From: Hydnum rufescens UP504
Taxonomy: Eukaryota; Basidiomycota; Agaricomycetes; Cantharellales; Hydnaceae
Assembly: GCA_014904985.1 (NCBI GenBank)
Contig: MU128918.1
Location: forward strand, 62,001-126,000
Direction of reading: 5' to 3'
DNA: 64,000 bases
The notes under the pieces: model-generated
What the model was told of the DNA's origin: nothing
What the model saw: only the letters and a program-made list of their open reading frames with translations
Databases searched by the model: none
Part shown: one piece after another, positions 50,125-61,517 of the stretch
How positions within the stretch are numbered: position 1 is the stretch's first letter
Layout: each line of letters starts with the position of its first letter
Translations under genes and position numbers: made by a program

Positions 50125-51163
50125 ATCAATTCGCTCTTCCCTTCCGAGCCCGTTCAGGCTCGTCTCGCATTTCCTATCGTGCGGGCAGATGACGTCGTCC
50201 TCAAGGGTCTCGCCGTCGTGGAGTTCAAGTTCCCTTGTCCGTTCCAGACTCCCACAGGCGAGGTGGGCGGTTTCCCCCTCCTTTTTTTCCTGCGCTCACA
50301 TACCCCTCAGGTCATTGGAACCCTCGAGTCCTCTGACTAAGCCTTCAATGCCTTCTACAACAGAGTCAAACCCCTGCTTACGGAATCGCCCAGAATGCCG
50401 ATAAGAGTCTCTCCCCGATTGTTGACCAGTTAGAACTGGCGGTCAACAAGCTTCACCCAGGTGGTGTTACTCCTACTTCGGACGTTAGCCCCCCCAAGTC
50501 CCAGATCCACCGGGCCTATAAGCTCTCGCTGGATCTCAAGGACCAATTGTACGCACTAAGTGGCGAGCAAATCAAGCAAATTCAACAGCACAACCTTGTC
50601 GTGTGCGTTCATGCTCATTTCCTTACCCTGTCCTATCTCAGCGTAACGGCTGAACGAATTCTGTCCTCGATTTAGCCAAAAGGTGACCCAGACCGTATAC
50701 AAACCTAATGACTCTCAAGGTCCAGGTATGTGACTCCCTTGTCGTCCCTCTCGTCTCGCGTTCACAGGCGCTTACAACAAGCCCATTCTCCCTCATCACC
50801 CGCGTCGCAATTCTCTGAAACATTGCGTCCCCGATGGCCTCCATATATCCCACATTCACCCGTCTCGATCCCACACCCCCCAATCTCATTCATCTACAAA
50901 AGGCATCAGCCACTGGTCTTCCTTCTCACGTCCAATCCTCGGTCAAGCCACTCCAGAACCAACTTGCCCAGGCGCTCAAGGGTCTCCAGACCGTAATCCA
51001 ATCAGGCGGCTCTGCTTCACAGAAAGCTACCCAAGTGGCAGCGGCGGTGCAGCACCAGATAGGCCCAGTCCTCGAGGCGTTCAAAGAGACCGCCGGAAAG
51101 TTGACGGGACTGATCCGCGTTCAACCAACGCAAGGGAATGGAACAACAAACGGGTCCTCTTAG
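50125..51163 (+). pseudogene. Truncated perilipin-like copy
   Basis: It lacks the first exon and start codon of the 39476-38211 gene. At 50338-50340 the codon for Gln in SSDQAFNAF has become TAA. A deletion near 50710 removes the block that in the intact gene encodes about 25 residues before the KVQ splice junction. The last 109 codons (50834-51163) stay open and nearly identical, which points to a recent event rather than to selection. It could be transcribed through but should not give a full protein. Confidence 0.8.
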
Positions 51164-51475
51164 GCTACACGGAGGCCGTGCGGTCGCGACTAGTGCTGAT
51201 TCGCCGCCAAGGCATTGTGTCGACTGGTGGTGTACATGCGACATCTGGTGACGCGCTTCGTGTGATCGGCCTCAGCATCTTCAGTGCCGTGTTTCTCCTG
51301 TGTTCCGCTCTCGTTCTATATATTACTCCAATATCCCCTCCCCCGCCGAGAAATCGCTCGCGAACTCGGCCTCCAGCATATATATGATGTCTACACCGCC
51401 CCTCACATTGATATGCCTTTTTCCCTTCGCAGTGACCCTAGAATCCTATACGAGATAATAAATTCCTGTTCAGAG
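50125..51475 (+). repeat. Right arm of the 1.4 kb inverted duplication
   Basis: Matches the reverse complement of about 37910-39320. It begins inside the second coding block (CCCGTTCAGGCTCGTC) and ends near TAATAAATTCCTGTTC in the 3' flank. Differences include a 12-base insertion near 50359 and a deletion of roughly 80 bases near 50710, so this arm is the derived one. Confidence 0.8.
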
Positions 51476-51692
51476 CAAGAGAGAGTGGATCAGTCCCGTG
51501 GATTCAGTGAATCTGACATCGTATTGGAGTGCCTAGACAGTGGCAAAATGTGTCCATCCATAGTCCATAAATAATTAACTACGTGCCCAATGGCCTGGAC
51601 ACGCTCCGAGGCACAAGCCGGAAATGTTTTCGGAGAAAAACGGAGTCACGTGTTCTTTTAAGAACGGACTCCACCTTGATCCCCTCCTGAAT

Positions 51693-53028
51693 ATGTCAAG
51701 TGATTCTCAAGGATCTTTCAGCATGTCTGTCACAAATGCAATCCGCTTGAAGTATGGGCATTGCTGTGCTATCTGCCTAAACTACCTCCCTGAAATCAGC
51801 ACCCAACCTGCCCATTTGATTGATTTTGGGTCAGAAGGCATGAGGCAGGTTTGTTATGAGTGATATCCCATGTCAATCTAGCACTAAGCATTCCATCTTT
51901 CTCAGCTTGCTATGGCAGTTAGTCTGGGCTTTTTATCTGCTGACTATCAAGTGAGTTCTCACATCAATGGTGTGGCAAGTAAGTATAGACCATTTAGCTG
52001 CTCAAACCATATTAACCAGAAATGCAGTGTGTGCAAGCTGCCATATAGGGTTCTTCACTCCTAACCTCATTGCCCTTTCACCTGCTCTGCCTGTCCTTAA
52101 GTATATCCTTCACTATATCAAACATACTCCAGTGGGCAACCAGATGCCCCTGCACAAGGTATGTGTCAGTCTAAATTATCAAAATCCTCAGATTTCTGAA
52201 AGTGGGGTGGAGGTATTTGACTTGCTCCAGCAGGCAATGACAGGGACCCATGTAGCATTGCCAGATTTGGATTCCATTTTTCCATATCTTGGGCTCTTCA
52301 CCCTAGTAATTCTGAGGCCAGGTGATGTGTTAAGGTGTTGTATCTCCACCCAGCACCTCCCAAGGCTTTCAATCCTGCAGAACAATCAGTTTGAACCTGC
52401 CCCCTACATGACATCTCAGGTGGGTGAAAATGTGGCCCGGATATTTGATGTCATGGCTACTGCAGTCAATCCACTCCCAAAATCTTCTGGCATCATTCCA
52501 TTATCCCCGAGGATCCAGAATTTGAGGAACGGCGTTACTGGCGGCTGCCAGTGGGCATTGGAGCTGTCTCTGCAGCACTGATGGCCCACACTGGAGCAGA
52601 TGACTATAAAAGTGAGGAGATTCTCTGTGTGCAACAAATTATGGCCATACTCCTGGAAAGGCCTAAACAAGCCCTAGCCTCTCCTGGAAAGATTGGACCA
52701 AGTGGGGGTGGCAGATCTAGTGGTGGCCAGCATGGTGGTGGGTCCCACAGAGAGAAAAGGGGCCTTGGCAGTAGCGGCCATGTGGAACCCAGCTCCAAGA
52801 AGAGCCGAAAGAAGGGTGGCTCTTGTGATGGGCTTGTTCCAAATGATTTCACAAAATCTCACTCAGTGGAAGGAGATGGATCTGAACTCAGTGACCAAAG
52901 CTGTGAGTACTCTTTAAATCACACCCTGTAGTCTCTTGACTCTTTCAATAGCCTCTCCTGAAAGGACACATCATGGGGTCCACCCATTGGAGTGGGAAGT
53001 TGCATCTTCATTCTCTGCCATTGTCTGA
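51693..53028 (+). CDS. HNH_2-like nuclease family protein, copy 2
   Basis: Inverted paralogue of the gene at 48469-47260. It starts MSSDSQGSFSMSVTNA at 51693. Motifs in order: KYGHCCAICLNYLPE, QPAHLID, LGFLSADY, NGVA and, with the acceptor used as in copy 1, CASCHIGFFTPNLIALSPAL. The middle region VALPDLDSIFPYLGLFTLVI is well conserved. One base appears missing at about 52507-52510 (CCCCGAGG): after it the frame EDPEFEERRYWRLPVGIGAV matches copy 1. The tail GGGRSSGGQHGGGSHREKRG is basic and Gly-rich, and a last exon (52952-53028) ends SFSAIV. Both copies thus keep the putative metal-binding residues but each has one frame break. Confidence 0.65.
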
Positions 53029-53659
53029 TGATGAAAGTATGCAAACGGGAAGTGTATCTGGAGATTCAGTGGGAATGCCTGAGCAAGTCTGACTCCGAAG
53101 GTGACCTTGGTGAGTTTGCCCCCAATATGCACACTTCGACTTTGCCTACTGATCCTGCAAATACTCCACTTCCTGACAACAGGCAATCCTAATACATGGG
53201 AATTCGGGCCATCGTACAGATCCGATATGATCATTGTTGCTGCGAGGCACTGTCACACTAGTTGAAAGGATGTCATGGTGAATAGGCTGGTGTTGCTCCA
53301 AGTCATGCAGTACCTCCCACCTTCATGATATACGAAACCGAACTTCCGTATTGTGACTCTTGGCAGACGAAATATCCTTTCAGGCTGTGCCCTCCGCCTT
53401 GAAACCTCGACATCTCACGGTCGCCATGTGTATCAGGTCATTTGTGTAATGCGTACTCCTAAAATATCGAGTCATCCGAGTGAAGGACATGAAGTGCCGG
53501 CGTTAACTGAGATCCATTTATCCAAGAGTAAAACAACGTAACTAATCAGCGATTAAATCCGCAAAGAATTGCCAGGGGAGAAGCGAAGTAAACACGGTAC
53601 GCATGAGAATGAAGTGTAATAATCAAGCGCAATGTTGACTGATCTTTAGGTCCGAGTCG

Positions 53660-55395
53660 TCATTGGAAAGGATCTCCTGGCATTTTCCCATTACGTCTAG
53701 TCTCGTAGATGATACTGACGTTGTCGCCAACCGTCACATCTCGAAACCCATCTTCAAATAGAGTGAGGTTTTCGTATCCATGCATCTTTATCCCAAGGGT
53801 GCAACAGACGAACTCGTACATCAGACGGGTCTGACCGAGGAAGGGGCTAGCTGCATGGCGGACCACGAGTCCCTTCAAGATACTCCGCGCGAAGAGTATG
53901 GAGAAGATCGGCAACACGTTTCAAAAAGGAGGCCCGGAAGGCTCCAATGGAGGCGACAACATCAGCAATAGGCAGGCTGATGGACTCCCCAGATGATGTG
54001 GACGAATGAAGCAAGAACGAGTTCACCAAGGGCATCATGCAGGCGGCAGCTGCAGATATTAGGTGAGGGACGGCATCTTCAGTGGTACTGGTGTCAAGGG
54101 CATTATGCACGCATTAAGAAGCGTAGGGTACAGTGCAGTCTGCGATGTTGTAGAGAGACGGGCGTCGAAGTGCACCACGAGTTCATCGGACAGGATAGTT
54201 TGTATGCCACGGTCATATTCTCGCTGAAGGGTGCAAAGATCGAGAGTAAAGAACATCCAATGAGTAGTTGATATATGACAAGGAGACTATCAATCTAAAA
54301 TGCATACCTTGACATAGTACAGGTATGAGGAAATAAGCTTAAAGGTGACACGTCAGTTGGGTGCAAGAGCATCAGGCGAATCAGAATTCACCCACCATTG
54401 TGAGGACTTCAAGGGAAGTGATAGTGACACGAACGGAAATGAGGGCGAGAGAGCCATGGAACATCCTTAATCAATACAATTCATTATGCATACATAATTG
54501 TGGAACTTACTTCACAGATTGATTGTGCATCTCCGCCGACTAAATGTGCGTCGAAACAGGGTTCGCGAGGTATCCAAGTTCGGGGACGTAGGCGACAGCC
54601 GCGATATCGATGCCTTTGCCGAAGTAATTCACGCTGGGCTCGGATGCAGCGAGAGATGGGGGAACACCGTTGTTGAAAGCGGGATTAAGGAGTTCGGTCA
54701 ATTGTGCGAAATGAAGTTTGCCAAAGCGATATAGCAGGAGACGAGTCTGTTCCATGGGATTTGTTACAGCCATAGCTTGGAGGTTTTCGCCGTGGTGAAT
54801 GTGACCGGACTCGCCATCAATAAGCGGGTTATCTCTAGCTCTTAATTTCGTGAATATAGCATCTTTCGACGTATCCAATCTAAGGATCGAAACCTACTTG
54901 AGTTGCACTCTTGCGTCACCGTGGCGAGAGCCGACAAGTGGGGTGCCGTCCGCAAGGCGTACCTATCCTGGCGCAGCTTCCCCACGCCTCCCTTGATGGA
55001 TAATTCTTTCTCCCCAAGCGCCGCAAAACTACTTCCTCGAGGAGGCCAAATATATTTTTAATGACTTCCATTTGACCTTGCGCCATATCATGGATGAACA
55101 GGTCGAAAGAACCTAATAACGAAATCAGTATTACAAGCATTACCAGGAAATACAAGATCTGACCTTAGGTGCCAAGGAGTGCCTCAGTCCCCATGGTGGT
55201 GCAGACTTGAGCGAGAAGGGAAACGCACACTGCATACTGCATCATTGGGTACCAGGTAACCGGGCCGGTGGAGAAGGCAGTCCCATTCAGAAGACCAGAT
55301 GCACCTTTGCCTAAAAAAAAACCATGATCGGAATGCCTTGATTGCTGGAACAATGGGACCCATGGGGCCCCTACAAGCACTGTTAGAGGCAAGAT
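53660..55395 (-). pseudogene. PAL: Phenylalanine ammonia-lyase remnant
   Basis: The minus strand reads, in order, the PAL landmarks GASGLLNGTAFSTGPVTWY (about 55300), LLAQVCTTMGTEALLGT, SFDLFIHDMAQ and GQMEVIKNIFGLLEE (about 55060), LRQDRYALRTAP (about 54960), [17 protein letters not shown] (about 54830) and [20 protein letters not shown] (about 54620). Then come LDLCTLQREYDRGIQTIL (about 54230) and the C-terminal RLMYEFVCCTLGIK with VTVGDNVSIIYE. PAL deaminates phenylalanine to cinnamate. The N-terminal third, including the Ala-Ser-Gly that forms the MIO prosthetic group, is absent, and several frame changes occur. It is a 5'-truncated relic and cannot be catalytically active. Confidence 0.8.
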
Positions 55396-56237
55396 CCAAG
55401 GTTCCCGGATTTCAAGGGCGATTTTGAGATTATGGGAGGGGCGAATTCCTGGATCCGGTGCGTCGACCAGTGGTGAGGCGGGGGGCAGGTTCCTGGATTT
55501 GGCCTCTTCAACCAGACCAGGCTAATCTGAAATCCCATCTCCCAAGATCGTGAACTGGGCAGTGTGAGGGTAATGTGAGATGTGTGGTCCTTCTGACGAA
55601 ACCGGCAATGGCCGGGTGCGTTGGGCCCCTAAATGGCTGTGCGTACTCGCTTCGAATCTTGCGGCTACGTTTCACCGGCAATCTTTTGCCGCCTCTCCTC
55701 CCCTACACCAATGGTATTCAGACATCTTTTCTGTGTTCTATCCTGCTTTCATGTGCTTTCCAACCTCCTGTAAATACTATAGAAGGACAAGCTTAGGCTC
55801 GCCAAATACTAAGGATCTTCGGTATTCTTCCCGCCGTTGCCTCATTCACCTGAGCAATCAGATCCTCTGAATTCATTCCCACTCGCTTAGTAATCAGTGA
55901 GAGTACTCGTTTTAGTCCGTCACTTTCACAAGCTTGTTCTTACGCGAGATTAAAAAAAAGACTCAGTCTCGCTATAAAGGACTGACTTCTATTACCGCAG
56001 AAATGTCTAGACAAAAGACTAAGGAGAAGGAATGAGTGTGACGAGAGGTTGGAAACTGCCTAATAAGACACCCACACATGTGCGACACGTGTGGGACATC
56101 TAATCGCATTCAAAACAAGGGCGAAGAGCTAAATAATAGACTTGATGCTCCTCGTGACGTTACGTTTGGTGTCATGTCACGGCAGGATCCCTCGGTTCAT
56201 CAAGAAATTTTAGGAACGGGTATCTGCCGTCAGAGCG
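55396..56237. other. Gap upstream of phosphoesterase copy B
   Basis: No gene recognised; small plus-strand frames around 55575-55870 show no motif. From about 56155 the sequence is shared with the leader of copy A. An A-run near 55951-55958 is the only simple repeat noticed. Confidence 0.4.
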
Positions 56238-59200
56238 ATGAAGGCCTGTCTGCTCTCTGGTCTCTCCGTTATAGCCGTTGCAGTGGTTGTCCAGGCATGC
56301 GGTGACGACCACGGGCATTCTCATTCGCATGCGAAAAGATCGCAGCCTGGCGCAACCCAGCCGACGAGTTGGCCGAGCTCTCCTCTCGTCTGGGGTGACA
56401 TTAATTTCATCCACACTACGGATTCCCATGGTGAGTATTCTGATGTTGACCCCGCATTCGTGAGGCCGGAGGGAAATTTGACGCGACGTGACACTGTTTT
56501 GCAGGTTGGTTACTCGGTGTGTTTGTCTTCCGCAGAGAGTTCCCAGATCGCCCCCGCCTAACACTATTGGCAATTCACAGGTCATCAAAAATCATCGTAC
56601 CCGAACCGAACTATAGGTCAGTTATTCAACGCACGCGCTTGTGTGTCTTCTGCCTTTCTGACTCCACGGGCTTTCACAGTGGAGACTTTGGGGATTTCTC
56701 CTCCTTTGTGACCCATCTGAAGAAGGAAGCTGAAAGACGCAATGTTGATTTACTTCTCGTTGACTCTGGTGCGTATCGACAATCCTAACATACATTGTGG
56801 ACCTGTGCATAGTTGCGGCTCTCTCGTAGGTGATCTTCACGATGGAACGGGGCTCTCCGATGGTTTTCCTGCGGGTGGCGTTGACGGCCACGAGGTGGCT
56901 AATTTTTTACGTCTATTTTCGTGCTCTCCACATTCTCATCACTTCGCCTCATTATAGTCCAACAAGCTCATTCAAGAACTCCCCTACGACGTTCTGGCCA
57001 TCGGAAAGTGAGCCATTACCGGTAGTTGGAAAAGCATACTTTGAAGCAAGACTCTCTTCCCAGTCATGAACTATATATCTACCCCGTCACGTTGGACATG
57101 TTGGCGACATTGATTTCTTCAGTAGTTTATTTGTCTCACATGATTATATTTCTAGGTACGAGAGCTTTGCGCCTTATTGGAATGGTCGATATCTCTCGTC
57201 GAATGTGAACATCACAGTGACGGATAAAAAGACTGGGATTTGGTATCAATTCCCGTTGGAGGTAGCAGATTTGATTCGCAATTTCCCAAGGATGTCATTA
57301 TCTGACTCGGCCTCAATCCTAGCTCGTTACCGAAAATTTGAAACTCTACGGTGAGTACTGCAAGAAGGGATGTGGTGGAGTTTCTTACCGTTTCCTGGTC
57401 CATCAGTGGGCGTAAGGTGACTGCCTTCGGTGTCCTTTTCAATTTCAAAGGCAATGCGGCGAATACCACCGTCCAACTTGTAGAAGACATGGTTAACGAG
57501 ACTTGGGTGTGTGCCCCGAGTGCGCCAGTATAATTGTTAGGTTCGCTAACACTGCTTTCCTGGATAAGTTTAAAATGGCCATCCAAGAGGAACCTGATTT
57601 CTTCCTTCTCGTCGGGTGTGTTCGCTCGGTCGATTCTTTCTTGTTGAATGTATCGCTCATTGAGGTGTAGTCACATGCCTGTTCAGCGGGATCACTGTAC
57701 GCCTCTTGTCTGTCCAGGCTTACTAAACTTCTCACCGATAAGCCTGTGGTTTTCAGGGCCAAACGTCTTCAATGCCATCCGATCTGTCCACCCCTACACA
57801 CCTATCTTTATCTTCGGAGGTCAGGTTCTCTGTCGTCCATGGCTCCGATGCCCGCGTAACCTATTTGGCTGCTGATGCACGGTGTCAATTTTGATTCCAC
57901 AGGACACACTCACATTCGCGACTGCGTGCAATTGGACACCCGGTCCATGTCCCTCGAGTCTGGACGTTACATGGAAACGGTTGGGTGGATGAGTTAGTCC
58001 CTCTCCATCCTGCTATGGACAACTATAAGCGATGACTGGTGCTAATGTTAGGCCTCTGTGTGCCACAGGTGCAAAGCTGGATGACAAGAACAGCACAGCG
58101 CCATTGAACATTACACGGCGATACCTAGATCCCAACCGGAACACGTGTGTATCCTTGCTCCGGTTGTGTGCTCTTTTGTCGATACTCACTGCTCTTGACA
58201 ATTCAGGTACAAATACCATACTCAGTTGAGGGACTTTGACACTCGGAAAGGGCATGAGATCAGCCAGCAAATACTAACACTTACCAACAAATTCAACTTG
58301 AGCTATATCTTTGGAACTGCTCCCCAAGATTATTTCTTGTCCAGGTGGGTCATACATAGGCTGTTTAAGCCGCATCTCTTCCTGAAATTGGTGTCTAATT
58401 GGCATCGACGATGCGATAACAAAATAGAGCACCATTCCCGTCTAACAACTCCCTCTTCAGTCTTCTAACTGACAAGGTGAGCCAACATACCCGTTGAAAA
58501 CTAGCCCTTTCCATCAGTACTTGGTTCTGATCTTCTATGCCAGCTCCTCCCTACGGTACTCCCTCGTGTAAACCCTGTGCGTGCCCAAGCCGTTCCGAGC
58601 ATTGCTATCATCAACTCTGGTTCACAACGATTTGACCTTTATGCGGTGCGTAGGACCAAATGAGCCTTTCTACCGTATCTATCCATTCATGTTCATTGTA
58701 CATCCTTTTCTTACTGAGTTCTATCGTCTGCTTCCGTACTCCTATAGGGGCCCTTCTCATGCAATGACCAATTTGTCGTTAGCCCATTCACCAACAAGTT
58801 CCTCTACTTCTCAGTGCCCTACTCTATCGGTCGTCAAATACTCAATGTCTTGAATGCTCCGACATCGGGGGGAAGTAAACGCTCGGGGTCTTCGATGCTC
58901 GCCGACTATGAAGATCCAGCAGAGTACGCCCGAGGGAACGTGGACGCGAGGTTCAATCAGTGGAAGCGCGCCCAGTGGGAGCGCGCCCAACAGCAACAAG
59001 CGAATGATGATCACAAAAGGGGGGGTGAACACTGGGGCGGCCACTACAATCCACACCACGTGAAGTCGACGCTAACGCTGGGCTACGTCACTAAAGATGT
59101 AAGAACTAAAGGATTTGCATTATCCCATGCTTCAAATGAGACTGACGATTACCTACCTTGCAGAGCTGCCCTGGTGTTGGCGATGACACGCTCCACACTC

Positions 59201-59511
59201 CCCTTCCATACTACCCGAGTCCACCGGATTACATCGCATCACCCCTTCCAACGGGCCTGAGAGATGATTCACAAATGGATGTCATCTTCCTGGATTTCTT
59301 CGCCTCCTCTGGTATGTAACCCCTGTGCCCGCTTCACCCACTGCGCACAAGTGGCCGGCAGATTGAAATGATCTCTTACCTTGTTTTAGTTGTCTCAGCG
59401 CTCAATCAGCTACAGAGTGTGCAGACTTACTCAGTTGGGGACGCGAAGGCCTATGGAGATCTGTCGACGAATACGATGTTTGATATTTATGCCCAGATCG
59501 CGTGGAACTGA
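56238..59511 (+). CDS. Secreted 5'-nucleotidase-type metallophosphoesterase, copy B
   Basis: The most complete of three copies, with about 14 short introns. Exon 1 (56238-56430) gives a signal peptide ([20 protein letters not shown]), then [14 protein letters not shown] (His-rich, with a Kex2-like KR) and [15 protein letters not shown]. Exon 2 is 12 bases (56505-56516). Other exons are 56581-56616, 56680-56768 ([17 protein letters not shown]), 56830-56894 ([12 protein letters not shown]), 56958-57007, 57064-57099 ([13 protein letters not shown]) and 57156 onward ([18 protein letters not shown]). Later come [26 protein letters not shown] and a C-terminal 5'-nucleotidase-like half ending IYAQIAWN. 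Motifs D-x-HG, GD, GNHE and GHTH are all present, so metal ligands are kept. One base seems missing in exon 3 (TACCCGAACC; copy C reads on), and one region near 57235 is ambiguous. The substrate, probably an extracellular nucleotide, is inferred. Confidence 0.75.
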
Positions 59512-61517
59512 GGGGGGTGCTACGGTGGGCGAATAGGGGACGGAAGGACCCCGGCGAGCTCGATTAGAGGTCCGATCTGGCAAAGGTCGTTTCGGTACTA
59601 TTTTTTTCGAAATAATTCCCAAAAGGTAGATATATTCGTCCCTACTTTTTTATGCATATACGTATTGTGGGGACACCCCGCACCGCATCCGCTGTGCGGA
59701 GCCCTCACGGGGATACTATTAGTTATCACCTCCGTTGCCGTGATCGGGTACTTGCCGCGACCCCTCTAGCCCCTTCAATTCTCGCCCGTTGCGACCCACA
59801 TCTGGCACTTAGGTGCAGGCAGTATATATCTAGGGCTCTGTGCAAAGAGAACTCAAAGAATCATGAAATTGTCGCTTCTTTACAGTACATTACTCTTGAA
59901 AATGATGAGAATTTAACGGTTTTGAATTACTTGAAGTGCTTTAGCAAGTCAACAAGCCATCGCACTGGGAAAATATTGTCTTTGAGACATGGACTACCCT
60001 TCTAGCAAGTCATAAATGAAATACCGATCATACTGGAGGTGAATTGGGGTTGTAAATGTCTAAAGGATCATGTGAGCGGCTTGCCACCAGAACAAGCTCA
60101 TGCCTAATTACTGCCACCTGCAGTCCCATCCCAGAAATAATCAATCCCCCATCACTTCCCTCACCAATGGCCTCAAATGGGGCCAAGACCTCAATGACTA
60201 GGAGCCCATATGAGCTCAATGGGATTTTATATTGAGTCTGGACAAGTACAATACGTGATAAACCAGATAGTGATATATCCAGGTCTACCACCCCTCTGGC
60301 TCATGTCTCCAAGCTCAGAAATACTCTAGATAAAGGTACGGCAAGGGTTCTATTGGTGTCAAGTGGTGGAAAGGAATGGCGGCAACTACCTGATATCATG
60401 AACTTGCCATTGCCGAAATGACCGCTTGACGCGGATCCCTTCCAACACACTCAATTCTCCATATATTCCTCCCTAATTTTTAGAGCCTGTGTAGAGTATC
60501 ATTTACTATGTTTCTGCTAAGTTCGAGCACAATCTGAGCTCTCTAGCTTGTGCAAGAGCTTTTTTTCTGACTTCGCGGCAAGTACCCGATAATGAATAGT
60601 ACTGTACCCCCTACCCCATCCGTGATCTGCCACTGAGTTCTCGAAAAGTGCATTTCAAATACCCCTGATCAAAGAGATGAAGACCGACTGTTCGAAACAC
60701 CACCCCGACCGAACAGAATCGAGGAAGGCTAATAGTGATGACCGCTTTCTTTTTACATAAAAGGTCCGAAATGGACTGGCGGCTAGGAGTGATGAGTTGG
60801 CTCGAACCGGGCTTTGCATCTGGTGGCCGAGCTGCTCGACGACCTCGGGATATAGCTACTGCGAGATTGTGACCGTTCTATCCCCCCATCTACCCCACTA
60901 TTAGAGTTACGTATGATTCCACCCACCCGCACAGTCAGACACTGAGAGTTGCTCTCTCACACGAATGCTAGTAGTGACAGCGATTTATTGCGACACGAGA
61001 ACTCGCAGACAGATAGGGGTCAGGTCAGGTCCCCGGCGAGCTCAAGGACTCACGATCAAAAAAAAGTACCGTTCAGCTGTCAAAGTAGGCATTCAGCCGC
61101 TAGAAGTCGACAATAACATTTCTTGACCGAACAGGGTATACTGGAGGACTTCAGTTTCTGGTGTCGACTGCATCGCGCACGGCGCTGCAGCCACTGTCAC
61201 CTTGTTATTGTCGCGGAGGACTGAGCGCCGACATCATGTCACGCAAAAAATTCTGTTGGAACATTTTTTGCGTGACGTGACGTTGGCATTCAGTCCTGTG
61301 ACGTATAAATGAAATGTAACGACATGAGAGCGCCCGGCACTCACTGACCCGGGGATACCGCCTACCCTAGAGCTCGCAGGGTCCTATTTCCACCGGGAGT
61401 GAACTCCCTAAGTTCAGTTTTTTCTGTCCCGTCTGTCAATCTGAAATGGTCCTGCCATGTCATGGCATCCCTCGATCCATCTATAAATTCTAGGAACTTG
61501 TGTCTGCCGTCTCAGCA
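59512..61517. other. Gap between phosphoesterase copies B and C
   Basis: About 2 kb without a clear gene. A minus-strand open frame of 87 codons (60291-60028) reads like protein (SSYGLLVIEVLAPFEAIG) but has no family I know and no partners. A perfect 14-base inverted repeat lies at 61238-61276. The last 70 bases resemble the leaders of copies A and B. Confidence 0.4.
61238..61276. repeat. Perfect 14-base inverted repeat (stem-loop)
   Basis: The arm GTCACGCAAAAAAT (61238-61251) is exactly complementary to ATTTTTTGCGTGAC (61263-61276), with an 11-base loop. It lies about 240 bases upstream of the copy C start. The T-run next to the stem resembles an RNA polymerase III or bacterial-type terminator in shape, but no transcript is known. 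It could also be a relic of transposon ends or a protein-binding palindrome. Confidence 0.7.
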
